Notes: generated by a model from the sequence alone, not told the origin. A stretch of 49,505 nucleotides of DNA from Acetobacteraceae bacterium (GCA_027482245.1 JAIXWG010000008.1:1-49505), one strand, 5' to 3'; shown: positions 1 through 7,021, counted from the stretch's first letter. Program-made: numbers and translations.

Positions 1-117
1 CGTCACGCCTGCGGTTCCGGGGCGTCCCGTAGCGGGCTGATCGGCGCCCGCGCCGTCCTGCATTCTCGGCACCGCCGCGTGGCGGGCTCCGTCCCGGCAG
101 GCCCGGAACTCGGGGGG

Positions 118-423
118 TTAGGCGGACGCGCCAAGTTCGGCGCGCGCCTTCTCGTTCAGGGCGGCGACCTGGGCGCGCTGGTTCGCGATGTGCGCCTCGA
201 TGACCGGCTTCGCCAGCGACCACTCGACATTGAACAGCCGGTGCCCGTTCTCGCTGCTCGGCACGCCGAGTTGCAGCCCACCCTGGCGGCGCCCGAAGGC
301 GTCGCGGATGTCCGGCAGCTCGCGACGCGAAAGGCTCTCGGTGATGTCCGCCAGCAGCTTCTCCGCCACCTCGATCTCGCGATGTGCGTAGGCGATGGCT
401 CGGGCGGTTTCGGGTGAGATCAT
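118..423 (-). CDS. Hypothetical protein, 101 aa
   Basis: I do not recognise a family. The protein starts MISPETARAIAYAHREIEV and is rich in charged helical sequence (many Glu, Ala, Arg), so it is probably a soluble helical protein. The ATG at 423 is chosen because a full AGGAGG lies 5 bases upstream (429-434); an in-frame ATG at 453 has no such site. It is transcribed away from the ribbon-helix-helix gene, and the shared intergenic stretch holds three AGAGATATC repeats. It is likely controlled by that operator and belongs to element 1. Confidence 0.7.
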   Translation of the reverse strand: MISPETARAIAYAHREIEVAEKLLADITESLSRRELPDIRDAFGRRQGGLQLGVPSSENGHRLFNVEWSLAKPVIEAHIANQRAQVAALNEKARAELGASA

Positions 424-454
424 CGTTGCCTCCTGATTGGCGTTGCGGACCATA

Positions 455-523
455 AGAGATATCTGCTAACCGATCAATGAGAGATATCGCTTAAGGGGCT
501 TCCTTGTCCGCGTCAGAGATATC
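455..523. promoter_or_regulatory. Divergent operator candidate: three AGAGATATC direct repeats
   Basis: AGAGATATC occurs exactly at 455-463, 480-488 and 515-523, between the divergent genes ending their leaders at 423 and 540. Each contains the palindrome GATATC. Start-to-start distances are 25 and 35 bases. Ribbon-helix-helix proteins often bind such repeats at their own promoter, and the gene at 540 encodes one. Autoregulation is an inference. Confidence 0.55.
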
Positions 524-539
524 GCCCATCGTCCGCCGG

Positions 540-743
540 ATGGCGCGCCCGAAGAAGTTTGTTGAGGACATGGTTGCCCGCTTCCTGGCGGGCACCTTCG
601 CGCGCATGGACGCGGTGCGCGGCGACGAAGACCGCGCCGATCTTGTGCGCGATGCCGTGGAGCGGGAGCTTCGGCGCCGTGAGCGTCTGTCCACGAAGCC
701 GTCCGGAAACTCTTCCCCGCCGCTTGCCAAAACCTCAGAGTGA
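540..743 (+). CDS. Ribbon-helix-helix-type DNA-binding protein, 67 aa
   Basis: The pattern fits a small MetJ/Arc-type repressor: a candidate beta strand at residues about 11-20 (MVARFLAGTF), then two helices, the second being RADLVRDAVEREL at 32-44. The C-terminal 20 residues are polar and probably disordered. The ATG at 540 is preferred over a TTG at 504, because the extra residues do not look like the domain. The third AGAGATATC repeat ends 16 bases before this start, which suits autorepression. It could also be an antitoxin with a lost partner. The serine recombinase follows 27 bases downstream. Confidence 0.6.
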   Translation: MARPKKFVEDMVARFLAGTFARMDAVRGDEDRADLVRDAVERELRRRERLSTKPSGNSSPPLAKTSE

Positions 744-770
744 TAGAGGTGCAAGCGATGCGAGTAACGA

Positions 771-1397
771 ATGACGCCCCCGGCCAATGGCATCCTAATC
801 GGGTATGCCCGCGTCTCGACGGAAGACCAGGACCTCTCACTACAGATGGACGCGCTGGCGAAGGCCGGCGTAGAGCCTGCGCGCATCTACAAAGAAAAGG
901 CGAGCGGCGCGAACGAGGATCGGCCCGCCTTCATTGCCGCCTTCAAGGCGCTGCGGGCTGGCGATACGCTTGTCGTCTGGAAGCTGGACCGCCTGGGCCG
1001 CAACCTCGGCCGGCTGATACAGACCATCGATCGCATCAAGGCGAAGGGCGCGCACCTTCGCGTGCTGACCGAGAGCATCGACACGACCACCAGCATCGGC
1101 GTCCTGATGTTCCACATCATCGGCGCCTTCGCGGAGTTCGAGCGCAACCAGGGCATCGAGCGGACCAAGGCCGGGCTCGCCGCGGCGAAGGCGCGCGGCC
1201 GGGTTGGCGGCAGGAAGCGCCAGATCACGCCGGACCAGGTGGCGGAGCTACAGCGCCTCACCCGGGACGAGGCAGAGGGCGGCGAGGGGGTGCCGGTGCG
1301 CGAGGCGGCAAAGCGCATCGGGATCAGCGCCAGCGCGGCCTACCAGGAGCTGCGCCGCATAGCAGAGGAGGCCGGGGCCGATGACCTTGAAGGATAG
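771..1397 (+). CDS. Small serine recombinase (resolvase/invertase family)
   Basis: This 208-residue protein has the resolvase catalytic domain followed by a helix-turn-helix. The motif GYARVSTEDQ at 11-20 carries the nucleophile Ser16. KLDRLGR at 71-77 is the conserved active-site Asp-Arg block, and the long E helix ERTKAGLAAAKARG at 130-143 leads into the DNA-binding part (about 150-205). The length matches Tn3-resolvase and Hin/Gin proteins. It could resolve co-integrates or invert a segment; no pair of crossover sites was recognised, so its role is open. The next gene starts inside its 3' end (17-bp overlap). Confidence 0.93.
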   Translation: MTPPANGILIGYARVSTEDQDLSLQMDALAKAGVEPARIYKEKASGANEDRPAFIAAFKALRAGDTLVVWKLDRLGRNLGRLIQTIDRIKAKGAHLRVLTESIDTTTSIGVLMFHIIGAFAEFERNQGIERTKAGLAAAKARGRVGGRKRQITPDQVAELQRLTRDEAEGGEGVPVREAAKRIGISASAAYQELRRIAEEAGADDLEG

Positions 1398-1776
1398 CGG
1401 TGCCGATAGGCCGGCGGCTGGCCTGCCGCCCGACAAGACAAGCGCCGAGGCGAGGCAATTCCACCACTACCCGCTGGACCAGCTAGCCGGGTTTATGTCG
1501 GACGATGTCGCAGAGGTGGTCCGTAGGCGCGCCACTGTGGAATGGCAGCGGCGCCAGATGCTTGCCACCTTAGATGCCACAGCTGCGGCCAAGGCGAATG
1601 CGCAGGCGGCGTTGCAATCGGCGAAGATCGCCAGGCTCGGCGTCTGGATCGCGCTGGCGGCGGCATGCGCGTCTGCGATCGCCGCCGGCGCATCGCTGAT
1701 GCAGGTCCTGCCGTCTGCCTCCCCACCGCCGGCAGTTCAGCGGCCGGTCTTGCCAGAGGTGCCTCGAAATGGCTGA
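1381..1776 (+). CDS. Single-pass membrane protein, 131 aa, unknown function
   Basis: No family recognised. Residues about 45-83 form an Ala/Arg/Gln-rich helix that could be a coiled coil. One hydrophobic segment follows at about 86-108, then a short Pro-rich tail. The shape, a cytoplasmic coiled coil plus a C-terminal anchor, resembles many phage and plasmid accessory proteins. It overlaps the recombinase gene by 17 bases and the next gene by 8, so it is probably cotranscribed and translationally coupled. Confidence 0.7.
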   Translation: MTLKDSGADRPAAGLPPDKTSAEARQFHHYPLDQLAGFMSDDVAEVVRRRATVEWQRRQMLATLDATAAAKANAQAALQSAKIARLGVWIALAAACASAIAAGASLMQVLPSASPPPAVQRPVLPEVPRNG

Positions 1777-2008
1777 CCCCGTGCACCAATCGACCCCGCC
1801 TTCAGGATGGCCGCAGCCTGACGGCACGATCCTTGCCGCGCTTGACGCGGCGATGATGCGAACCGCCGAGCAGTTCCCCTGGGCGGCCAAGGTCATGGCG
1901 GCGGTGGATGGGCTGCCAGACAGCATCCGGGTGCAGCTGGAGGCGAACCTCTGCAACCAACTCGGCAGGGCCCTGCACGCAGCGCGGGAGGCAAGCGATG
2001 CAAGATAG
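1769..2008 (+). CDS. Hypothetical protein, 79 aa
   Basis: Unrecognised small soluble protein with one predicted helical stretch (TILAALDAAMMRTAEQF) and a helical C-terminus ending AAREASDAR. The start overlaps the previous gene by 8 bases and its end overlaps the next start by 11. The ending resembles the end of the 66-aa gene at 2726-2926 (AAEGASDGR), and both overlap a gene whose product starts M-x-D-R-T, suggesting a duplicated gene pair. Confidence 0.6.
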   Translation: MADPVHQSTPPSGWPQPDGTILAALDAAMMRTAEQFPWAAKVMAAVDGLPDSIRVQLEANLCNQLGRALHAAREASDAR

Positions 2009-2162
2009 GACCCCGGCCCCTGTCCCGGATGGGACGTGCTCGCGGTGCCACCATGCGGATTTCGATGACGACACCCGCCCGCTGTGCTGGCTGCTGGGGC
2101 GGGCGGAAGCGATGCCCGCGACGAGATGTGCCCACTTCGATCTGGATGAGGCGTTCAAGTGA
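1998..2162 (+). CDS. Small four-cysteine protein, 54 aa
   Basis: The product contains CSRCHH, then single cysteines in PLCWLL and TRCAHF. The Cys/His pattern could bind a metal ion, like many phage-encoded zinc-finger peptides. A GGAGG lies 6 bases before the ATG, and the gene overlaps its upstream neighbour by 11 bases. The stop overlaps the GTG of the next gene (GTGA). The start context GCAAGCGATG recurs at 2909-2918. Confidence 0.6.
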   Translation: MQDRTPAPVPDGTCSRCHHADFDDDTRPLCWLLGRAEAMPATRCAHFDLDEAFK

Positions 2163-2461
2163 CCGAACACCAAACCACGCCCTGGGACCAAGCCGGGAAC
2201 GCGGCCGATGCCGCCGTGCGGAAGGTGCTGGGGCCGCTGGCGCAGAAGCACATCAAGCGCACGGGCGAGGGCGCCATGGTCCACGCGGTCGCGCTCGGCG
2301 GCATCAAGGCAGCCGGCGAACTGCTGCGGGCATCCACGATCCCGGAAGGGCGCGTGCTGCTGGAAGAAATGGCGGTGGCCTACCTGCGGGGCGCGCTCCG
2401 TGGGGCGGGCGGTCCAATCCATGAGGACGGACGCGAATGGGAGGGGGTGTCGCGGGCATGA
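2159..2461 (+). CDS. Hypothetical protein, 100 aa
   Basis: Unrecognised protein with a GTG start fused to the preceding stop (GTGA), which implies translational coupling. Residues about 16-60 look helical and amphipathic, with a Gly-rich hinge (VALGGIKAAGELL). There is no signal peptide or membrane segment. The stop overlaps the next ATG (ATGA). Its place in a chain of coupled tiny genes suggests a phage or plasmid early-region protein. Confidence 0.6.
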   Translation: MTEHQTTPWDQAGNAADAAVRKVLGPLAQKHIKRTGEGAMVHAVALGGIKAAGELLRASTIPEGRVLLEEMAVAYLRGALRGAGGPIHEDGREWEGVSRA

Positions 2462-2736
2462 GCGGCCAACACCAAACGACAGGTTGGCGCCTCATCGCGG
2501 ACATGCCCGAAGCGGTGCGCGATAGTGATTGTGTGCTGCTCTACAAGCCCGACGAGCCGCGCGCCGGGCCGGAAATCGTGGCGGCCTATTGGGGCCAGTG
2601 GGGCTCCGACGAGTGGCAGTGGATCAGGGTCGGCGGCCAGCCGATTGCCTGGGTGTCGATGTGGACCGGCGAGCCGGTGCCGCATGGCATCGTCACCCAC
2701 TGGATGCCCCTGCCGGAGCCGCCCGATGCCCGTTGA
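2458..2736 (+). CDS. DUF551-like protein, 92 aa
   Basis: The protein has the layout of the phage DUF551 family: an N-terminal GWRLIADMPE, a central Asp/Val-rich strand (DCVLLYKPD), aromatic residues around GQWGSDEWQWI, and the closing motif THWMPLPEPP that marks the family. The function of DUF551 is unknown. The ATG at 2458 is chosen because it forms an ATGA overlap with the preceding stop; an upstream in-frame ATG at 2437 would overlap much more. Family assignment rests on motif resemblance only. Confidence 0.65.
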   Translation: MSGQHQTTGWRLIADMPEAVRDSDCVLLYKPDEPRAGPEIVAAYWGQWGSDEWQWIRVGGQPIAWVSMWTGEPVPHGIVTHWMPLPEPPDAR

Positions 2737-2926
2737 CCCGACCCGCGAAACGACCCCGGCGCCTGTGGCCGATCTGCCGCGCATGGTGCTGGTGCCGGCG
2801 GAAGCAACGCGGGCGATGGTGTGGGCCGCCATGAACCGGCCGCAGCCAGACCCAGACAGCACCATGTATCCGGCGATCTGGCGCGCGATGATCGCCGCTG
2901 CGGAGGGCGCAAGCGATGGACGATAG
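2726..2926 (+). CDS. Hypothetical protein, 66 aa
   Basis: Unrecognised small protein. The segment MVLVPAEATRAMVWAAMN followed by a short Pro/Asp-rich turn and MYPAIWRAMIAAAEGA resembles small phage proteins that end in an amphipathic helix. It overlaps the DUF551-like gene by 11 bases and the next gene by 11. Its ending (EGASDGR) parallels that of the 79-aa gene at 1769-2008. Confidence 0.55.
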   Translation: MPVDPTRETTPAPVADLPRMVLVPAEATRAMVWAAMNRPQPDPDSTMYPAIWRAMIAAAEGASDGR

Positions 2927-3110
2927 GACGGGCTGGGCGCGGGTGCCGCAGATCGCGCCGCCAGAGGTGGACTACGCCGCAGCCACGGACACCCTGGCCG
3001 CGATCCAGCGGAAGTGGGGCTGCAACAGCCGGGCATGCGACGACATGCGGGACACGGCGCGCTGCGCGTGCGCCCGCGAATGGCAGGAGGCGATCCATGG
3101 CAAGCAGTGA
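2916..3110 (+). CDS. Small cysteine-containing protein, 64 aa
   Basis: The product starts MDDRTGWARVPQ and has four cysteines in the second half (WGCNSRACDD and ARCACARE), possibly a metal site or disulfides. A GGAGG about 8 bases before the ATG supports the start. It shares its start context (GCAAGCGATG) and first residues with the 54-aa gene at 1998-2162. It overlaps the next gene by 14 bases. Function unknown. Confidence 0.55.
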   Translation: MDDRTGWARVPQIAPPEVDYAAATDTLAAIQRKWGCNSRACDDMRDTARCACAREWQEAIHGKQ

Positions 3111-3348
3111 CCAATCGACCCTGCGCCCTGCCGGCTACAGTGCAGACTTCCTGGCCGGCATGGAAGCGGCGGCTCGGTTAGTTGAGGAGCACGCGCTTGC
3201 TTGCGCCTTCCCGGCAGCCGTGGGCGGGCAAGTCTTGTGCGTGGCCCCGGATGCGGGCAGGGAATACGCCGCCGAGGTGAGGCGCGTCGCTAGGGAGGAG
3301 CGCGGCGAGGTCGAGCGCTGGTTCACCAAGCAAATGGAACAGCTGTAG
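3097..3348 (+). CDS. Hypothetical protein, 83 aa
   Basis: Last gene of the coupled chain. The ATG at 3097 has GGAGG about 6 bases upstream and overlaps the previous gene by 14 bases. The protein is mostly helical, with two cysteines in the middle and a charged C-terminal helix (REERGEVERWFTKQMEQL). No signal peptide or membrane segment is seen and no family is recognised. About 85 bases without a gene separate it from the receptor fragment. Confidence 0.6.
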   Translation: MASSDQSTLRPAGYSADFLAGMEAAARLVEEHALACAFPAAVGGQVLCVAPDAGREYAAEVRRVAREERGEVERWFTKQMEQL

Positions 3349-3434
3349 CTCAACCGATCGCGCCAGCGCCTCAGTAACGGGACTCGGCCTAACGCGATCA
3401 TTGATCCCGCTGCAATCACCACCCGAAGCCCCGG

Positions 3435-3947
3435 CGGATCGGCGACGTGGTGCGGCTGATCTCCGGCATCGCTGGACAGACGAACCTCCTGGCCCTCAAC
3501 GCCACAATCGAAGCCGCCCGCGCAGGCGAACACGGCAAGGGCTTCGCCGTCGTCGCGCAGGAGGTGAAGGCGCTTGCGGCGCAGACGGCCAAGGCGACTG
3601 ACGAGGTCGCGGGCCAGATCGCCGCCATGCAGGCAGAGACAGCGAAGGCGGCTGAAGCGATTCGCGGCATTGCTGAGACCATCTCCAAGGTCGACACCAT
3701 CACGGTGCAGGTCGCGGCGGCAGCCGAGGAACAGTCGGCGGCGACGCAGGAGATCATCCGCGCCGTCGTCAGCGCGTCCAGCGGCACGCAGCGCGTCAGC
3801 GGCTTCGCCGACCAGGTGATGCAAGGCGCCACCGCAACCGGCGCCGCTGCAGCTCAGGTCGGCGCCTCTTCCCGTGAGTTGTCAAAGCGCGCAGAGTTGT
3901 TGCGACAGGAGGTTGACGCCTTCCTGTCTGGCGTTCGTGCGGCGTAG
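3435..3947 (+). pseudogene. Methyl-accepting chemotaxis receptor, C-terminal signalling fragment
   Basis: About 170 codons encode the conserved tip of a chemotaxis receptor, starting abruptly at [17 protein letters not shown] and including [20 protein letters not shown] and [13 protein letters not shown], then the coiled-coil C-terminal half. Sensor, membrane and HAMP parts are missing. Upstream in-frame sequence does not look like a receptor, so the gene is cut at its 5' side. A GTG at 3447 could still start a 166-aa soluble piece able to contact CheA/CheW, but no ribosome-binding site is obvious. Most likely a captured or recombined fragment in element 1. Confidence 0.75.
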
Positions 3948-4010
3948 CAGCGAGGCGTCTTGCCGAAGCCTGGCCGCTAGGAGCCACCTCTGGCGGCAGG
4001 AGGTATCAGC

Positions 4011-4250
4011 GTGATGGATTTGGTGGCGCCGTTGGGCGTGACTGCCATCGCCGGGGGGCTTGCGGCGACGTTCTGGATACTGGCGGCGGCGGTGAAGATC
4101 CCGCCACCACCAGTATTCGACGAAGGGACGCCGCAGACGCACCCGTTCTACATGGCGGTGCAGCGCGCTGACCGGTACGTCCGACTCGGCACCGCGTGCG
4201 CAGTTTTGTCGGCGATCGGAGCCGTTGTCGCGGCAGTGCTGGTCATGTGA
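4011..4250 (+). CDS. Small two-helix membrane protein, 79 aa
   Basis: Two hydrophobic segments (about residues 4-28 and 58-79) flank a short polar loop (PPPPVFDEGTPQTHPFY). AGGAGG at 3998-4003 lies 7 bases before a GTG at 4011; an ATG at 4014 is also possible. The topology is compatible with a phage holin, but no lysis enzyme lies next to it, so that is only a possibility. It follows the receptor fragment by 63 bases. Confidence 0.6.
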   Translation: MMDLVAPLGVTAIAGGLAATFWILAAAVKIPPPPVFDEGTPQTHPFYMAVQRADRYVRLGTACAVLSAIGAVVAAVLVM

Positions 4251-4298
4251 CGGGCGAAGCAGAGCTGCAGTCGGACGGCCGCCGCGCCCCCGATCATC

Positions 4299-4712
4299 TC
4301 AGCGCCTGGGACAATCCGGCTTCGACCAGCCCGCGGCGTCCATCGCCAGGCCGATATCCTGGCCGCCGGCCGTGACCTCCGCGACCACCCGGTTGAAGCT
4401 GCCGTGATGTGGGCGCACCACTAGGGGCATGCCCCGCGTCAGCCGCTGAAGTTCCATTCGCGCCGCGCTCCAGCCCGGCTCACCGCGCTCGACGGTGTCG
4501 ACGCCCCGCAGGCGGATACGCACCGGCTCCGGGCTGCCTTGGCAGGCAGCCGTCAGGGTGTCGCCGTCCGCCCAGCGGTAGGCGACGCAATCCCACTGCT
4601 GGTCCGCGGCATAGGTGCGAGCCGGTTCCCGCCAGGCGCAGCTGGCGGCCATCAGGTCGGCCGGCGCCACCAGCATCAACGCGACGGTGGCGATTGGCGT
4701 CCAGCGTGTCAT
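4299..4712 (-). CDS. Secreted thermonuclease (SNase)-like protein, copy 1
   Basis: The 137-residue protein has a signal peptide (about 1-23) and a short SNase-like domain. By alignment with staphylococcal nuclease, the calcium and catalytic residues are all present: ADGDT (Asp49, Asp51), RLRGVDTVE (Arg67, Asp72, Thr73, Glu75) and NRVV (Arg108). Two cysteine pairs may form disulfides. It should cleave DNA or RNA outside the cytoplasm, if active. The domain is shorter than classical SNases. The ATG at 4712 is preferred because the signal peptide begins there. A close paralogue lies at 7022-7426 in the neighbouring element. Confidence 0.8.
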   Translation of the reverse strand: MTRWTPIATVALMLVAPADLMAASCAWREPARTYAADQQWDCVAYRWADGDTLTAACQGSPEPVRIRLRGVDTVERGEPGWSAARMELQRLTRGMPLVVRPHHGSFNRVVAEVTAGGQDIGLAMDAAGWSKPDCPRR

Positions 4713-4803
4713 GGGTAGAGGGTGGCGGCCCAACGGTTAAGAAACGATTGACGGCGCGGCGGAAGGCGAAATCATATCGCAGACCGATCCGGGAGATGTC
4801 GAT

Positions 4804-5088
4804 ATGCCGTGGCGCCTGACTGCCTTGCTGGCAGCCGGCTACCTGGTCACAACCTCGCCGGCACAGGCGCAGTTTGGGCCGTGCGCCGGCTTGGCTGACC
4901 CCCGGCAGCGGCTGGAATGCTACGATCGGCAGGCCCCTGCTGCGCCGTCAGCGCAGGCTGCCACGCCGCGGGCGCCAGCCGCCGCCGCCCCGCAGGGTGG
5001 CTGCACGCCGACATCCCCCTGCGTTGGCCCGCGCGGCGGGCGGTATTATTTCACTGCCTCCGGCGCCAAGCGCTACCTGTCTCGGTGA
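4804..5088 (+). CDS. Secreted protein with GPRGGRYY motif, 94 aa
   Basis: A signal peptide (about 1-22, ending PAQAQ) is followed by CAGLADPRQRLECYDRQA, an Ala/Pro-rich linker, and a C-terminal block CTPTSPCVGPRGG then RYYFTASGAKRYL. The ending resembles the short PBCV basic adaptor type motif (G-P-R-G-G-x-Y-Y ... G-x-K-x-Y) found in small secreted or phage proteins. Four cysteines may form disulfides. A GGGAG lies about 8 bases before the ATG. Function unknown; the family link is tentative. A hairpin terminator follows. Confidence 0.65.
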   Translation: MPWRLTALLAAGYLVTTSPAQAQFGPCAGLADPRQRLECYDRQAPAAPSAQAATPRAPAAAAPQGGCTPTSPCVGPRGGRYYFTASGAKRYLSR

Positions 5089-5107
5089 GGCAGCGCACGG
5101 ATCCAGA

Positions 5108-5146
5108 AAAGGCCCCGGTGGAGCGATCCGCCGGTGCCTTTCTCAC
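5108..5146 (+). terminator. Rho-independent terminator candidate
   Basis: AAAGGCCCCGGTGG (5108-5121) pairs with CCGCCGGTGCCTTT (5128-5141) around a 6-base loop, with one mismatch and one G-T pair. It sits 19 bases after the 94-aa secreted-protein gene and ends in a short T run. Confidence 0.7.
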
Positions 5147-5260
5147 TGCGAGACGCCATAGCCATGAGCTGCCGTCGCGTTCATCTTGCGCTGCGGCCCC
5201 GCGCAGTGCTTGATCGTTTCGTAAATGCGTAAAAACGAAACGTTCAGAAATGCAGCGGGC

Positions 5261-6469
5261 ATGACAGGCCAGAACACCACCATCCAGCAGCTGCGCGGCG
5301 CTGCCATCCTTCTGGTGCTTTTCCAGCACTTCTCCCTCTCGTCCAGCGCGATGGCAGCGATCGGCCTGACCAACCCTGGATTTGTCGGGGTCGAGCTGTT
5401 CTTCGTCATCAGCGGCTACGTCGTCATGCAGACCCTGCGCCGCCACGACTGGTCCGTGACCTACTTCGTCGGGCGGCGCCTTTTCCGGCTATATCCGCCC
5501 CTGGCGCTCTTCCTGCTTATGGCCGGCATCACCTTCGCCTGGGCCAACAGCTATCCCGAAGGCCATATCGCCCGCGCCATCTTCGGCGGCAGCCCGGCGA
5601 ACTTCTGGGCTCAGTCGATCGAGGTTCTCACCGGCACCTATTCCGGCACCAATGGAAACTCCTATGTCTTCGGAGCCGTCTGGAGTCTGACGGTCGAATT
5701 CCAGTTCTATTTCCTGGTCACGGCGCTGCTGGCCATCGCCGCTGCCCTGCGGATCGGTGCGGCCCGCACTCAGGCCGCCATCCAGGTCGGTGCCGCGGCG
5801 GGGCTAGTCATCCTGCTCGCCTGCCGCGGCCTGGTGCTGGCCGGCGGCGATGTCGCCGGCTTCCTCGGCATGATGCTGTCCTGGAAGGCCGATTTCCTTC
5901 TGGGCGGCGTGCTGCTCGCCCTCGCAATGCCGGCAAGCGCGCTGCGGACCAGTCGGCCGGGCTGGCTGATCCTGGTGGCGGTGGCTGCGGCCCTCGTCAT
6001 CATCGCCCTCGGGCCTGCCCCGCCACTGACCGCCATGCGCGTCCGCATGCTGGACGGCTTCAGCATGCCCGCGCTGCTGGCGCTGTTCGCGGCAACGGTC
6101 GCCATTGCCGCCGGCCATCCTGCCGGCCTTGGCATGGCGGGCTCGCGTGGCGCCAGGCTGCTGGGGCGCGCCTTCGTGTGGGTCGGGGATCGGAGCTACA
6201 CGATCTACCTCCTGCACTTCCCGGTCATGGCCCTGGTGTGGCTGGCGCTGTTCGGCATCGACCCGGCGCTGGTGTCGTCGCCGGTCCTGTACGGGGTGCT
6301 GCAAGCCGCGATCGCGCTGCCCATCAGCCTGCTGGTCGCCCAGGGCGGCTACCGGCTGATCGAGGTGCCAGCGATCGCCCTTGGCGCCCGTCTGCTCGCG
6401 AAACACTGGCCCGGCCGGGCACCGGCGGCGGTGTTGCAGCCTCAGGCGGCGGCGCGCCCAGCCCAGTGA
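5261..6469 (+). CDS. Acyltransferase 3 family membrane protein (OafA/YrhL-like)
   Basis: A polytopic protein of about 402 residues that probably transfers an acyl group to a surface sugar. The family motifs are present: QQLRGAAILLVLFQHF near the start (His of the active site), GFVGVELFFVISGYV, and RRLFRLYPP. About ten hydrophobic segments follow. I choose the ATG at 5261 because it sits the usual short distance before the LRG motif; an in-frame ATG at 5225 would add 12 polar residues. It lies about 95 bases before the repeat at 6565, where accessory conversion genes often sit. Such phage-borne enzymes (Oac type) can alter O-antigen; here that is inferred. Confidence 0.88.
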   Translation: MTGQNTTIQQLRGAAILLVLFQHFSLSSSAMAAIGLTNPGFVGVELFFVISGYVVMQTLRRHDWSVTYFVGRRLFRLYPPLALFLLMAGITFAWANSYPEGHIARAIFGGSPANFWAQSIEVLTGTYSGTNGNSYVFGAVWSLTVEFQFYFLVTALLAIAAALRIGAARTQAAIQVGAAAGLVILLACRGLVLAGGDVAGFLGMMLSWKADFLLGGVLLALAMPASALRTSRPGWLILVAVAAALVIIALGPAPPLTAMRVRMLDGFSMPALLALFAATVAIAAGHPAGLGMAGSRGARLLGRAFVWVGDRSYTIYLLHFPVMALVWLALFGIDPALVSSPVLYGVLQAAIALPISLLVAQGGYRLIEVPAIALGARLLAKHWPGRAPAAVLQPQAAARPAQ

Positions 6470-6564
6470 CGGCCGTTTGAGCTTCCGGCCGCGCCATCGG
6501 CCGGCATCCCCGCCCATCGCCCTGAAATTCAAGACGGGCTCTGTTAACAAAGGGATTGCCGATA

Positions 6565-6610
6565 ATTCGTAATCAGTAGGTCCGCGGTTCAAATCCGCGT
6601 GCCGGCACCA
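6565..6610 (+). repeat. att copy: 3' part of tRNA-Thr(CGT), left copy
   Basis: These 46 bases are identical to 15828-15873. They contain the anticodon loop (TTCGTAA with CGT), the 3' anticodon strand, the T arm (CGCGGTTCAAATCCGCG), the acceptor strand and CCA. Upstream bases do not match the 5' half of a tRNA, so this is a displaced 3' segment and not a working gene. The identity begins at the anticodon loop, a usual crossover point for tyrosine integrases. Confidence 0.9.
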
Positions 6611-6622
6611 TTTTCCTTTCCC

Positions 6623-6642
6623 GGGGGCACACCGGGGGCACA
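6623..6642 (+). repeat. Left-end GGGGGCACA repeats, candidate integrase arm sites
   Basis: GGGGGCACA occurs at 6623-6631 and 6634-6642, 11 bases apart start to start, just inside the left att repeat. The same 9-mer with the same 11-base spacing occurs at the right end (15689 and 15700). Placement at both ends of one element suggests arm-type integrase binding sites; this is inferred. Confidence 0.5.
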
Positions 6643-6866
6643 TTTTTGCCCCGGCAGCCTCCCGTGCCCCCCGTTCGGCGGGTCCTTCCCCATTTAAGCC
6701 CGGGCAGTGGTTCAGGGGTCGCCATCGCCCCAGGCGCAGCACGCGCCGGGCGTAGCATCACGTCACGCCTAAAAAGGAGGAGGAACCTCTAGGTGGCGGC
6801 GGAACCTATCGCGGTGGCGCCGGCCGAATCGCTGCGACTCGGCGCCAGCGGACAGGACCCAGGCCC

Positions 6867-6928
6867 CTAGCGCCTCGGGCAATCGCGGTTTGACCAGCCG
6901 GCGGCTTCCAGCGATTAGGCGGATATCC
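6867..6928 (-). pseudogene. Decayed 3' end of a third SNase-like gene
   Basis: Read on the minus strand, about 62 bases match the last 60 bases of the nuclease-like gene at 4299-4712: GATATC, GGCTGGTC, and a final GAGGCGCTAG. An extra base shifts the frame, and nothing nuclease-like lies upstream. The rest of 6611-7021 holds the GGGGGCACA repeats and no convincing gene. Confidence 0.5.
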
Positions 6929-7021
6929 CCTCCGCCACAATTCGGCCTTCTGTGTGGCTTTCGGCGCGATTGCCGATGGGGTCCACAAATCAGTCCACAA
7001 CATGCCGCTTGCGTCGCCGCT

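Larger units (their letters stand above)
1..6610. mobile_element. Element 1, right part of a tRNA-Thr-associated island (left end outside window)
   Basis: The right boundary is the 46-bp tRNA-Thr 3' repeat at 6565-6610. Contents are accessory: a small serine recombinase, a ribbon-helix-helix protein, about ten very short coupled genes, a receptor fragment, a nuclease-like secreted protein and an acyltransferase. No tyrosine integrase lies beside the right repeat, so the enzyme that placed this element is either left of the window or lost. The first 117 bases show no gene. That this is one element rather than several is inferred. Confidence 0.55.

Noticed and set aside
740..1384. Alternative frame over the serine recombinase, with an attractive ATG at 758
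   Set aside because: The recombinase frame has all catalytic motifs; this one is Arg/Gly-rich noise.
6565..6610. A complete tRNA gene
   Set aside because: Only the 3' half from the anticodon loop is present; the D arm and 5' acceptor strand are missing.
5804..6742. Long minus-strand frame containing ADLNRGPTDYELSAIPL
   Set aside because: Antisense to the acyltransferase and the tRNA fragment; a known annotation artefact.
6573..6761. Minus-strand frame ending in a peptide like VPARGFEPRTY across the tRNA-derived repeat
   Set aside because: This peptide is a common false translation of tRNA 3' ends; the bases are the att repeat.
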